The notes beneath the pieces are model-generated. The model did no database searches. It was not told the DNA's origin and was given only the letters and a program-made list of their open reading frames with translations. DNA of 14,823 nucleotides, taken from positions 1 to 14,823 of the forward strand of contig JAFGGF010000334.1 in assembly GCA_016930735.1 (NCBI GenBank), in the 5' to 3' direction. Positions 7,053-14,823 of the stretch are shown here, piece by piece (position 1 is the stretch's first letter; every line of letters starts with the position of its first letter). The stretch is from Prolixibacteraceae bacterium (GTDB lineage Bacteria; Bacteroidota; Bacteroidia; Bacteroidales; Prolixibacteraceae). The position numbers and the translations under genes were made by a program.

Positions 7053-7856
7053 ATGGGTAAAGTTATAGCATTGGCCAACCAGAAAGGAGGAGTAGGGAAA
7101 ACAACCACTACAATTAACCTGGCTGCAAGTCTGGCCGTTTTAGAACAAAAAGTACTTATTATTGATGCCGACCCGCAGGCAAATGCCACGTCGGGTTTTG
7201 GTTTTGATGTAAAAAATATCCAATCGAGTATTTATGAATGCATTGTTGATGAGGTAGATACCAGGAAAGTAATTTTAAAAACCGATATTTCGAATCTGTA
7301 TCTGATTCCTTCACATATCGACCTGGTTGGCGCCGAGATTGAAATGCTCAATATGCCAAACCGTGAAAAAGTACTGAAAAAAGCCATCGAGCCAATAAAA
7401 AATGATTTCGACTTTATTTTTATTGATTGTTCGCCATCGCTTGGTTTAATAACCATAAATGCACTTACTGCCGCCGACTCGGTAATAATACCTGTTCAAT
7501 GCGAGTATTTTGCACTTGAAGGGCTTGGAAAACTGCTGAACACAATTAAAATTATACAGAACCGTTTAAATCCTGACCTTGCAATTGAAGGATTCCTCCT
7601 GACCATGTATGATTCAAGGTTAAATCTTTCAAACCAGGTTTATGAAGAAGTTAAAAGGCACTTTCAGGAAATGGTTTTTAATACCATTATCCAGCGGAAT
7701 GTTAAACTCAGTGAAGCACCAAGTTATGGCAAACCGGTTGTATTATACGATGCCAGTTCAAAAGGTGCAATTAACCACATGAACCTGGCTCGGGAAATTT
7801 TACAACGGAATTCGATGACTAAAATGTCGGATGAAGAAAAAATAATTCATTACTAA
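7053..7856 (+). CDS. parA: ParA/Soj chromosome-partitioning ATPase
   Basis: A 267-residue ParA-type P-loop ATPase that binds nucleoid DNA when ATP-bound and moves ParB-parS complexes during chromosome segregation. The deviant Walker A KGGVGKTT (11-18) carries the signature lysine at 11. IIDADPQAN (36-44) is the switch/Walker A' strand, FIFIDCSPSLG is the Walker B region, and PVQCEYFALEGL and IQRNVKLSEAPSYGKPV are typical of chromosomal ParA/Soj proteins. The short N-terminus, without a helix-turn-helix domain, argues for the chromosomal rather than the plasmid P1-type class. It is followed after 11 nt by parB, so the two are co-transcribed. Confidence 0.96.
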   Translation: MGKVIALANQKGGVGKTTTTINLAASLAVLEQKVLIIDADPQANATSGFGFDVKNIQSSIYECIVDEVDTRKVILKTDISNLYLIPSHIDLVGAEIEMLNMPNREKVLKKAIEPIKNDFDFIFIDCSPSLGLITINALTAADSVIIPVQCEYFALEGLGKLLNTIKIIQNRLNPDLAIEGFLLTMYDSRLNLSNQVYEEVKRHFQEMVFNTIIQRNVKLSEAPSYGKPVVLYDASSKGAINHMNLAREILQRNSMTKMSDEEKIIHY

Positions 7857-7867
7857 ATTTTTTGTAA

Positions 7868-8734
7868 ATGGCAAAAAGAAGTGCTTTAGGAAGAGGTTTG
7901 GGGGCATTAATCGATGATGCGGAAAAAATAATGGAATCAGTTCCGTCTATCAACGAAATTGAATTAAGTAAAATTGAAGCAAATCCCTTCCAGCCTCGTT
8001 CACGTTTCGATCAGGAATCATTGAATGACTTGGCAACTTCTATAAAGGAAATTGGTATTATCCAGCCTTTAACACTTCGTAAAACCGATGACGACAAATA
8101 CCAGATAATTGCAGGGGAGCGTAGGTTCAGGGCAGCTCAGATTGCAGGGCTGAAAAGAATCCCGGCGTATATCAGGCACGCCGATGATGAAGGAATGCTT
8201 GAAATGGCTCTGGTTGAAAATATCCAGAGAGAAGACCTGGATGCCATAGAAATTGCCTTTAGTTATAACCGATTGATTGAAGAGTGTAAACTTACCCAGG
8301 AAAACCTGAGTGAAAGGGTTGGGAAAAAACGTTCTACCATTGCCAATTACTTAAGGCTACTAAAATTGCCTGCAATAATTCAAAAAGGGATCCGTGACAA
8401 GGAATTACTGATGGGCCATGCCAGGGCCCTTATAAATATAGATGACCACGATACACAGGTTTCAATTTACGAACAGATTGTAAAAAACGACCTGTCAGTA
8501 AGGAAAGTTGAAGAATTGGTCAGAAAACTGGGTGAAACAGAAAAAGAACAGGAAGTTAAAAACAGGTCGAAATATCCAAAAGCCTACCAGTCGGTAAAAG
8601 ATGAACTTTCTGAAGTTCTTGATTCACATGTCGATTTATCGATGAATAACCGGGGTCGGGGCAAAATAGTGATACCATTTAAATCGGCCCGGGACCTGGA
8701 ACGAATCGTGGAATTAATAAAAAAACAGCAATAA
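7868..8734 (+). CDS. parB: ParB/Spo0J centromere-binding CTPase
   Basis: A 288-residue ParB that loads at parS as a CTP-dependent clamp and spreads on DNA. In order: an N-terminal ALGRGLGALI (6-15) that stimulates ParA ATPase in this family, NPFQPR (39-44), the CTP-binding arginine patch GERRFRAA (83-90), ENIQRED (117-123), a central helix-turn-helix (about 142-168, KLTQENLSERVGKKRSTIAN) for parS recognition, and a C-terminal segment (about 240-288) for dimerisation. All motifs of the family are intact and the length is normal. It lies 11 nt behind parA; I found no parS-like 16-bp palindrome in the window. Confidence 0.96.
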   Translation: MAKRSALGRGLGALIDDAEKIMESVPSINEIELSKIEANPFQPRSRFDQESLNDLATSIKEIGIIQPLTLRKTDDDKYQIIAGERRFRAAQIAGLKRIPAYIRHADDEGMLEMALVENIQREDLDAIEIAFSYNRLIEECKLTQENLSERVGKKRSTIANYLRLLKLPAIIQKGIRDKELLMGHARALINIDDHDTQVSIYEQIVKNDLSVRKVEELVRKLGETEKEQEVKNRSKYPKAYQSVKDELSEVLDSHVDLSMNNRGRGKIVIPFKSARDLERIVELIKKQQ

Positions 8735-8772
8735 CAGAGCTTAAAGCAGAAAACAAAACAGAAACAAGGGAT

Positions 8773-9375
8773 TTGGGAAAATTTATAGTAATACTTTTCT
8801 TTTTATGTGTATCGTTTTTCCCTGCTGAATGTCAGACGAAAAACGATACCATTCCTGCAAAGGAAACAAAGGTGCATTCCCCTAAAAAGGCATCTATCTA
8901 TTCAGCAATCCTGCCGGGGCTGGGCCAGGCTTACAATAAAAAATACTGGAAAATTCCTATTATTTACGGAGGGTTTGGGGCTCTTGTCTATTTTATCGAC
9001 TGGAATAATGACTGGTATCATTTATTTAAAAATGCATATTTTGACCTTTCTGATTACGAAAATTTTAATAAAGAAGCCTTTATTGCCAAATACGATAAAC
9101 TCCCCGAACTTGCTCATTTCGACTATGAAAGTTCAACAAACCGGCAAAATATATTACAAAGTTTATCGCGGGCTCAGGATGGTTACCGGAGGAACCGGGA
9201 TTTGCTGATAATCAGTACAGCTGTTTTTTATGCAATGAACATTATTGATGCCAGCGTTGACGCGCACCTGTTCAATTTTGATATCAGCGACGACCTTTCT
9301 ATGAACTGGAAACCCGCGGTTTCCACAATAGAAAACCAGAAATATTTGTGTATTAATTGTAAAATCAGTTTTTAA
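8773..9375 (+). CDS. DUF5683 envelope protein, parAB-linked
   Basis: A 200-residue exported or membrane protein that I recognise as DUF5683, a Bacteroidota family often found behind parAB; its biochemical role is unknown. Residues 1-21 look like a signal peptide or first membrane anchor. The conserved block is HSPKKASIYSAILPGLGQAY (35-54), followed by NKKYWKIPIIYGGFGALVYF (55-74), which carries a membrane segment. A second hydrophobic stretch lies at about 143-160. No lipobox is present, since the residue before Cys20 is glutamate. The start is taken as TTG at 8773, 38 nt after the parB stop: no ATG lies upstream in frame, and the TTG gives a proper signal sequence. The next gene begins 7 nt after its stop, so it sits inside a tight operon. 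Confidence 0.85.
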   Translation: MGKFIVILFFLCVSFFPAECQTKNDTIPAKETKVHSPKKASIYSAILPGLGQAYNKKYWKIPIIYGGFGALVYFIDWNNDWYHLFKNAYFDLSDYENFNKEAFIAKYDKLPELAHFDYESSTNRQNILQSLSRAQDGYRRNRDLLIISTAVFYAMNIIDASVDAHLFNFDISDDLSMNWKPAVSTIENQKYLCINCKISF

Positions 9376-9382
9376 ACAGGGG

Positions 9383-10996
9383 ATGAGATTAAAAATTATT
9401 TTTTTCCTGGGAGGATTATTTATTAGTTTCTGTGCTTTTTCACAGCAGGAAGATTCAATTAGAAAAATGGGGCAGATCAGGGTTAACGGAATCGATACAA
9501 CCGGAAACCCGGAAATTGAATTTGTAATGCCTGATGAAAACCTGAATGACCTTTTCGAGGTTAAATTAGACAGCCTGATGAATACATGGTACATTCAGAA
9601 TGTATTTGTCCCGGACAGCGCTGAAATTAATTTTGTGGATTCTCAAGGTAAAATTCTCCCCGATTCAGTTTATATAAAACAGCTTCAGAAAATAGAAGAA
9701 GTTATTGACCTTTCATATAATAAGACTGTCAGTAATTTTATTCAGCTTTATACTGTAAAACGGCGTGAACAGGTTGAGATCATGCTTGGTTTGTCAGCTT
9801 TCTATTTCCCGATGTTTGAAGAAATTCTGGATAAATATGAATTGCCTCTTGAATTAAAATACCTCCCCATTATCGAATCGGCATTAAATCCGCGTGCCCG
9901 GTCAAGAGTGGGCGCTACAGGTTTATGGCAGTTTATGTATAGTACCGGGAAAATGATGAAACTGGATATTACAAGTTTTGTTGATGAACGGAACGACCCG
10001 CTTAAATCGACTGAAGCTGCTGTTAAATACCTGAAACAACTCTATGATATTTATAACGACTGGCACCTGGTAATTGCAGCTTATAACTGTGGCCCGGGAA
10101 ATGTAAACCGTGCCATCAGGCGTTCTGGCGGAAAAAAGGATTACTGGTCAATTTATTACAGGCTGCCACGCGAAACAAGAGGTTATGTGCCTGCATACAT
10201 TGCTGCTTCATATGTAATGAATTATTATATAGAACACAATCTGGTGCCACGATACCCCGATTTCCCGATTGTTACCGACACCATTATGGTGAACAGCCTG
10301 TTACACTTTGAACAAATTGCTGCCACTTTAAATATGGATATTGATGAATTGCGCACTCTGAATCCCATGTTCCGAAGAGATGTTATCCCGGCAAGTAAAG
10401 AAAAACCTTATGCTTTACGTTTGCCGGTTGAATCAATAGCAGAATTTATTGATAATCAAAGGGCTATTTTCAGCCATGAACAGGAAAAATATTTTCCGAA
10501 CAATACCCTTGTTCAACCTGCCAGCAGGTCGGAATCGTATTATAATCCTGTTGATATTAAAGGAAAAACAAAAGTTTACTACACTGTGAAATCAGGCGAT
10601 AATGTTGGATTTATTTCAGAATGGTTCAATGTAAGGGCTTCCGACCTCAGATACTGGAACAATATCAACAGAAACCTCATCAGGGTTGGGCAGAAACTGC
10701 TGGTTTATGTGCCCGAAAGCGACAAAGAAAAGTATGAGAAAGTTACTGAAATGTCGTTCGAAGCAAAACAACAGATGATTGGAAAAACTGTAGGAACAAC
10801 AGCATCTGCCTCAGTAAAGGAAGAACCAATTGATCCGGATTTTATTTATTATACAGTCAGGAGCGGTGATAACCTCTGGACAATTGCCCAAAAATTCCCC
10901 GGGGTTTCAAACAAGGATATTATGGAGTTGAACAATATTCAGGATGCCAGAAAATTAACCGCCGGCCAGAAACTTAAAATAAAACGTAAAGCCTGA
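9383..10996 (+). CDS. LysM lytic transglycosylase (MltD-like, GH23)
   Basis: A 537-residue exported enzyme that cleaves the MurNAc-GlcNAc bond of peptidoglycan to 1,6-anhydro products. A signal peptide occupies about 1-20 (cleavage near AFS-QQ). The SLT/GH23 domain spans about 135-285, with catalytic Glu165 in LPIIESALNPRARS, then GATGLWQFM (177-185) and AAYNCGPGN (232-240), all standard motifs. Two clear LysM peptidoglycan-binding domains follow, at about 398-443 (YYTVKSGDN...VGQKLLVYVP) and 488-534 (YYTVRSGDN...AGQKLKIK). A third, degenerate LysM-like stretch lies at 303-350. The domain order and length fit MltD-type proteins, though Bacteroidota members carry no agreed gene name. It starts 7 nt after the DUF5683 gene and is the last gene of the parAB operon, ahead of a probable terminator. 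It acts in the periplasm, perhaps in septal or growth-linked wall remodelling. Confidence 0.93.
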   Translation: MRLKIIFFLGGLFISFCAFSQQEDSIRKMGQIRVNGIDTTGNPEIEFVMPDENLNDLFEVKLDSLMNTWYIQNVFVPDSAEINFVDSQGKILPDSVYIKQLQKIEEVIDLSYNKTVSNFIQLYTVKRREQVEIMLGLSAFYFPMFEEILDKYELPLELKYLPIIESALNPRARSRVGATGLWQFMYSTGKMMKLDITSFVDERNDPLKSTEAAVKYLKQLYDIYNDWHLVIAAYNCGPGNVNRAIRRSGGKKDYWSIYYRLPRETRGYVPAYIAASYVMNYYIEHNLVPRYPDFPIVTDTIMVNSLLHFEQIAATLNMDIDELRTLNPMFRRDVIPASKEKPYALRLPVESIAEFIDNQRAIFSHEQEKYFPNNTLVQPASRSESYYNPVDIKGKTKVYYTVKSGDNVGFISEWFNVRASDLRYWNNINRNLIRVGQKLLVYVPESDKEKYEKVTEMSFEAKQQMIGKTVGTTASASVKEEPIDPDFIYYTVRSGDNLWTIAQKFPGVSNKDIMELNNIQDARKLTAGQKLKIKRKA

Positions 10997-11025
10997 TTGT
11001 TTAAAACTTATTTATAACTGCCCGG

Positions 11026-11051
11026 GCAGAACCTACACCCCTTCTGCTTTT
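11026..11051 (+). terminator. Probable terminator of the parAB-lytic transglycosylase operon
   Basis: GCAGAA (11026-11031) pairs with TTCTGC (11042-11047) across a 10-nt loop, followed by TTTT and a further T-rich stretch. The six-pair stem is modest. The left arm overlaps a perfect 12-bp palindrome CTGCCCGGGCAG (11018-11029) that could fold in competition. Confidence 0.5.
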
Positions 11052-11086
11052 CATTTTATTTTTATACCGGTTATAAGCTTCGGTGC

Positions 11087-12574
11087 ATGCATATGAAACC
11101 GTATAAAAGTTTCCTGTTTATTATATTTACACTGGCTGTCCTGTTGGTGTTTCCTTTACTTTTCCCCAATGGAGAAATTTTCATTTCAGATTTTAAAATA
11201 CGGATTTATAACCTCGATTATTTAAAAACTCAGATTTTGCAGCCTTTAAGTGAAACAGATTCTGTTCAGTTACAAGCACTTTCCTTTCAGGAGACTGCAA
11301 TTTACAATCCTGAAACGGAATTTGTCGTTTTAAAATCAGAAAAAGATACTACAGCAACAGAACTTGTTTCAATAAAAACTCCTGAAATAAAAAAAGAAAT
11401 TAAACTGATTGATTCTGACCTGATAATTCCTCCTGAATGGGAAAGCAAATGGTCTGAATTAGGTATGTCGTTTTCTCAAACCGAAATTTTCGACAAACCT
11501 TTGCGTGTATTGTATTACGGCGATTCACAGATTGAAAACGACCGTATAACATCTGTTTTCAGAAAAGAATTACAGGAACGATACGGCGGTTCCGGAAGAG
11601 GCCTCGTGCCGGTTGAAAGCATTTATAATTCAGCCAATAATTTTACAATGACTTCTTCGTCAAACTGGGAGTCAAAGTCTGTGAACAAACATTCGGGGGG
11701 AAATCTCGACCTTGGTTTATTGTGTGAAGCATTCAGGTTAAAAAATGATAAACCACAGGATTCAGTTGCAAATTCATGGATTAAAATAAAAGCACTCAAT
11801 AAAAATATTGATAATGGCTATTCGGTATTAAGCATTTTATATAAAGCATCCGGGAAGTCGGATGTAAAAGTTAATATTGATGAAAATACTGAAATTACAA
11901 GGGAATTAAAAACCGGCTCCAAAATTTATGAAATGAGGTTTAACCTGGAAAAAAATCCTGAAATGGTTGACCTGGAATTTTCCACTTGTGATGAAGTAAC
12001 AATGTATGGATTAAACCTTGAATCGCCTAACGGGATCATGGTTGACAACATTGCTTTGCGCGGGCGTTCTTACCCAGAATTTTCAAAGATCGATACAACC
12101 CGACTGAAACAAATGGCAGAACTGTTAAATCCTGCTGTCGTGGTTTTACAATACGGAGTAAATGTTGTCCCGAATATCCGTTCTGACTACAGTTTTTATA
12201 AAAATCAGTTAACCCGTGAGTTATCCTGCCTTCGTAGCGTCCTTCCGGAAATACCGGTTGTATTGATCGGCGTTTCCGACATGGCACAAAAAACAAACGG
12301 ATACTTACATTCTTACCCGAATATTGAAAATGTATTAACGGCACAGAAAGAAGCAGCAATCGAAAACGGTTGTGCTTTCTGGAACCTGTATGAATCGATG
12401 GGTGGAAAAGGTAGCATGATCAAATGGGTGGAAACCACTCCCCCGCTGGGAAATAAAGACTATGTACATTATACTTTCCTTGGGGCAGAAAAAGTAGGCC
12501 ATCTTTTTGCTCAGGAATTTATGGAAGCACTCGACTCAAGACAGGTCACTGCATCGTTAAAAAATGAACCTTAA
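11087..12574 (+). CDS. SGNH/GDSL O-acetyltransferase or esterase, PatB/Ape1-like
   Basis: A 495-residue protein with one N-terminal membrane anchor (about 8-27) and a periplasmic SGNH-hydrolase body. Block I is VLYYGDSQIENDR (141-153) with nucleophile Ser147, followed by RYGGSGRGLVP (165-175), a pattern also seen in PatB/Ape1-type and AlgX-like enzymes. Asn359 in QYGVNV is the block III asparagine, and DYVH (458-461) supplies the Asp-His of the triad. Between blocks I and III lies a roughly 120-residue beta-rich insert (about 200-315), reminiscent of the carbohydrate-binding insert of Ape1/PatB enzymes. The catalytic set is complete. The gene overlaps the MBOAT gene by 11 nt, so it probably completes acetyl transfer to a glycan in the periplasm; esterase activity is an alternative. 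A second ATG at 11093 is possible as start. The acceptor, peptidoglycan or exopolysaccharide, is not identifiable from sequence. Confidence 0.85.
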   Translation: MHMKPYKSFLFIIFTLAVLLVFPLLFPNGEIFISDFKIRIYNLDYLKTQILQPLSETDSVQLQALSFQETAIYNPETEFVVLKSEKDTTATELVSIKTPEIKKEIKLIDSDLIIPPEWESKWSELGMSFSQTEIFDKPLRVLYYGDSQIENDRITSVFRKELQERYGGSGRGLVPVESIYNSANNFTMTSSSNWESKSVNKHSGGNLDLGLLCEAFRLKNDKPQDSVANSWIKIKALNKNIDNGYSVLSILYKASGKSDVKVNIDENTEITRELKTGSKIYEMRFNLEKNPEMVDLEFSTCDEVTMYGLNLESPNGIMVDNIALRGRSYPEFSKIDTTRLKQMAELLNPAVVVLQYGVNVVPNIRSDYSFYKNQLTRELSCLRSVLPEIPVVLIGVSDMAQKTNGYLHSYPNIENVLTAQKEAAIENGCAFWNLYESMGGKGSMIKWVETTPPLGNKDYVHYTFLGAEKVGHLFAQEFMEALDSRQVTASLKNEP

Positions 12575-14093
12575 TTACAGGCAAATAATAAACGAGCTTT
12601 TTGTTTACTCTCCGGAAACACCTATCCTGTTTACACATCCGGTATTCTGGGTTTTGTTTGCCATTATAATGGGTTTTTACTCATTTCTTTATAAAAAAAG
12701 TTTTGTCCGGAATTTCTTTTTACTGATTGTAAGCCTTTTTATTTATTACAAAGCAAATGGTTCCTTTCTGATTTTACTGGTATTTTCATGCCTTTTCAAT
12801 TTTCTGGCAGGAAATATTATTGAAAGAAGTAGTTTAAAATCAGTAAAAAAAACAGGACTGGCCGTTTCAGTATCGCTTAACCTTTTGATACTTGCTTATT
12901 TCAAATATGCCTATTTTTTTACCGAGTCGTTTAACCGGATTTTTAACAGCAAATACGAAGTAGTTAACTGGCTGCTTTTATGGGAAAACAATTTATTTGG
13001 GACTTCATTCGATGCTACGTCGATCCTGTTGCCGGTTGGAATTTCATTTTACACTTTTCAGGCTATCAGCTACCTGGTTGATGTTTACCGGAACCGGGTC
13101 AGTGCAGTAAAAAATGTATTCGATTTCAGTTTTTACCTGGCATTTTTTCCCCAACTGGTTGCAGGCCCTATTGTAAGGGCGTCGGCTTTTATCCCTCAGC
13201 TTTACCAGAAATACAGGCTCACAAATGCTGAATTCGGGCATGCTGTTTTTCTGATCCTGAAAGGATTGGTGAAAAAAATTGTATTTGCCGATTTTATTGC
13301 AGTAAACTTTATCGACCGGATTTTTAGTTCCCCGATTTCCTATTCAGGGATAGAAAATATCCTGGGGGTTTATGGTTACTCATTGCAAATTTATGCCGAC
13401 TTTTCGGGTTATACCGATATCGCAATAGGCCTGGCATTGATACTTGGCTTTAAACTCCCGGTAAATTTTAACGAACCGTATAAAGCCACCAGCCTGACTA
13501 ATTTCTGGAGGAGGTGGCATATTTCTCTTTCATTGTGGCTGCGCGATTACCTGTACATTCCATTGGGCGGAAACCGGAAAGGGAAAATCAGGACATACAT
13601 CAACCTGCTGATAACAATGGTGCTTGGGGGTTTGTGGCACGGTGCGAACCTGCGTTTTGTAATTTGGGGCAGCATTCACGGAATGGGGCTGGTAACAGAT
13701 AAGTTATTGAAAACATTAACAATACGCCGTGTCAATAAATCTCCGGTTTTTCAAGCCCTAAGTGTGTTTTTCACATTCCATCTCGTTACTTTTGCCTGGT
13801 TGTTTTTCCGTGCAGAAAGCCACGAAGCAGTAAACCAGTTTTTCTATCAGGTTAAGTACAATCTTCACCTTGATTTACTCCCCGAAATTATCAGCGGTTA
13901 TACTTTGCCCATATTGCTAATGGCTTCCGGATTTGTTCTGATTTATATTCCCTTCAGAATTAAAGAACAAATAAGGGGCTGGTTTATAAAATCGCCGGTT
14001 TATGTAAAAATAATTATTACTGTTGCTACAGTTTTATTGCTTTACCAGGCTGCAAGTTCAGAGTTGCAGGCCTTTATTTATTTCAGGTTTTAG
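12564..14093 (+). CDS. MBOAT membrane O-acyltransferase (AlgI/DltB/PatA-like)
   Basis: A 509-residue polytopic inner-membrane protein of the MBOAT family, which passes an acyl group, usually acetyl, across the membrane to a periplasmic acceptor enzyme. Typical landmarks are LLPVGISFYTFQAISYLVDV (155-174), FFPQLVAGPIVR (194-205), YSLQIYADFSGYTDIAIGLA (272-291), FNEPYKATSLTNFWRRWHIS (302-321), LRDYLYIPLGGNRKG (326-340), and the key histidines His359 in GGLWHGAN and His372 in GSIHGMG. Many hydrophobic helices are spread over the whole length, and the size matches AlgI-type proteins. The ATG lies inside the last codons of the SGNH gene (11-nt overlap), implying translational coupling and a shared pathway. 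No terminator is obvious after its stop. Confidence 0.95.
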   Translation: MNLNYRQIINELFVYSPETPILFTHPVFWVLFAIIMGFYSFLYKKSFVRNFFLLIVSLFIYYKANGSFLILLVFSCLFNFLAGNIIERSSLKSVKKTGLAVSVSLNLLILAYFKYAYFFTESFNRIFNSKYEVVNWLLLWENNLFGTSFDATSILLPVGISFYTFQAISYLVDVYRNRVSAVKNVFDFSFYLAFFPQLVAGPIVRASAFIPQLYQKYRLTNAEFGHAVFLILKGLVKKIVFADFIAVNFIDRIFSSPISYSGIENILGVYGYSLQIYADFSGYTDIAIGLALILGFKLPVNFNEPYKATSLTNFWRRWHISLSLWLRDYLYIPLGGNRKGKIRTYINLLITMVLGGLWHGANLRFVIWGSIHGMGLVTDKLLKTLTIRRVNKSPVFQALSVFFTFHLVTFAWLFFRAESHEAVNQFFYQVKYNLHLDLLPEIISGYTLPILLMASGFVLIYIPFRIKEQIRGWFIKSPVYVKIIITVATVLLLYQAASSELQAFIYFRF

Positions 14094-14153
14094 GTTATTT
14101 GCAGGAAATTCTTTTAAATAAAATCTTATCTCTTTTCCTCAATATTTCTAAAA

Positions 14154-14186
14154 TTGATTTAACCTGAATTGAAATAAGTATATTTA
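14154..14186 (+). promoter_or_regulatory. Weak candidate promoter of the glycosyltransferase gene
   Basis: TTG at 14154-14156 is followed after 22 nt by TATATTTA at 14179-14186, seven of eight matches to TAnnTTTG with the final G missing. It ends 21 nt before the ATG at 14208, the same spacing as the other boxes in this window. The match is imperfect in AT-rich DNA. Confidence 0.3.
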
Positions 14187-14207
14187 GCATAACTTTTTCA
14201 GCAGGAA

Positions 14208-14823
14208 ATGGGTAAAATCAAAACATTCTTATTTTTTACTGTTCTTTTTTTAGGACTTATTGCGTTAGGTTATACTATTCTATTCGCCCATATTGAAAGG
14301 TTGCCATTGCAAATCTGGGATGAAGCCCACAGGGGAGTTAATGCACAGGAAATTTTAAAAAATAATGAATGGATTGTAATCACCTTTGATGGAAAGCCCG
14401 ATTTGTATGGGACAAAACCTCCTTTACTTGTTTGGATTCAGGCGATTTTTATGAAACTGTTCGGAATGGGTGAACTTGCCATACGCCTGCCATCAGCACT
14501 TAGTGGTTTGGGAATTTGCCTGATTCTTTTTTTTGCGCTTAGAAAATATGTGAAAAACAATTGGGTGCCCGCTATTGCTGTTCTGACTTTATTGAGTTCG
14601 CTTGGATTTGTTTACATTCATGGAGTCCGGTTTGGCGATACCGATCCCTTACTGACCTTTTTTATTGTTTTAATTTCAATGAATTTTTTCAGATTTATTC
14701 ATTTTCACAAAAACAGATATTTATATTTCAGTTTCCTTTTTTTAGCGCTGGCTACCCTTACAAAATCAATTGCAGTTTTTATGTTTGTCCCGGGGCTGAT
14801 AATTTACGGACTTTACCGGAAAG
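14208..14823 (+). CDS. GT-C glycosyltransferase, ArnT/PMT-like, 5' part only
   Basis: The frame from ATG 14208 stays open for 205 codons to the right edge, so the C-terminus is missing. It encodes the start of a polytopic membrane glycosyltransferase of the GT-C fold (ArnT/PMT_2, GT83-like), which transfers a sugar from a polyprenyl-phosphate donor in the periplasm. A first membrane helix covers about 7-27. The first periplasmic loop carries the acidic motif IWDEAHRGVNA (36-46) with Asp38-Glu39 as the usual catalytic/metal pair, then GTKPPLLVW (68-76) and RLPSALSG (93-100), all family hallmarks, and RFGDTDPLLT (141-150) is the second conserved acidic loop. Further hydrophobic helices follow. 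The acceptor could be lipid A, another lipid or a surface glycan. It is on the same strand, 114 nt behind the O-acetylation pair, which suggests but does not prove a shared envelope role. Confidence 0.85.
   Translation, partial: MGKIKTFLFFTVLFLGLIALGYTILFAHIERLPLQIWDEAHRGVNAQEILKNNEWIVITFDGKPDLYGTKPPLLVWIQAIFMKLFGMGELAIRLPSALSGLGICLILFFALRKYVKNNWVPAIAVLTLLSSLGFVYIHGVRFGDTDPLLTFFIVLISMNFFRFIHFHKNRYLYFSFLFLALATLTKSIAVFMFVPGLIIYGLYRK

Noticed and set aside
7990..8015. TTCACGTTTCGA within parB as a possible parS site
   Set aside because: It lacks the two-fold symmetry of the parS consensus TGTTTCACGTGAAACA, and no other site in the window is closer.
11018..11029. Perfect palindrome CTGCCCGGGCAG as an operator
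   Set aside because: It overlaps the left arm of the probable terminator and has no repeat copy or promoter beside it; a single 12-bp palindrome is weak evidence.
14094..14207. Terminator or small gene after the MBOAT gene
   Set aside because: No stable stem with a T run and no credible frame were found in these 114 nt, only a weak promoter-like match.

Overview
The window reads as a chromosomal segment of a Bacteroidota bacterium, most likely a marine or anaerobic Bacteroidales/Marinilabiliales-type lineage (order inferred from gene content, not proven). The support is AT-rich intergenic DNA, starts mostly without a Shine-Dalgarno sequence, several matches to the Bacteroidota -7 promoter box TAnnTTTG placed 20-26 nt before start codons, and the gene string parA-parB-DUF5683-LysM lytic transglycosylase, which I recognise from that phylum. 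I see no insertion sequence, phage gene, CRISPR array, tRNA or rRNA.

Layout. (1) 1-264, minus strand: the 5' part of a small exported protein running off the left edge. (2) 265-675: a 411-nt divergent intergenic region with a GGGACA palindromic repeat and candidate promoters. (3) 676-3062: a hexose uptake pair, an FHS-family MFS permease followed by a ROK-family sugar kinase, closed by a clear terminator. (4) 3063-3384: a non-coding stretch full of hairpins that looks like a dispersed repeat element. (5) 3385-5856: priA, the replication-restart helicase. (6) 5936-6934: a stand-alone heptose-7-phosphate kinase (rfaE1) for LPS-core ADP-heptose synthesis. (7) 7053-10996: a tight operon parA-parB-DUF5683-lytic transglycosylase, ending in a probable terminator. 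(8) 11087-14093: a translationally coupled SGNH esterase/acetyltransferase and MBOAT membrane acyltransferase, i.e. an envelope O-acetylation pair. (9) 14208 to the right edge: the 5' part of an ArnT/PMT-like GT-C glycosyltransferase.

How the genes work together. The permease and kinase form a sugar import and phosphorylation module. The right half is dominated by envelope biogenesis: heptose activation, peptidoglycan cleavage, O-acetylation and lipid-linked glycosyl transfer, with chromosome partitioning (ParAB) embedded in it. The most thought-provoking arrangement is the O-acetylation pair directly after a lytic transglycosylase, because peptidoglycan O-acetylation is known to block such enzymes. 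Whether the substrate here is peptidoglycan or another polysaccharide cannot be settled from sequence. I did not find a clearly new defence or mobile system. The least explained DNA is the two intergenic palindromic elements, which share a TATCGGG-like core.
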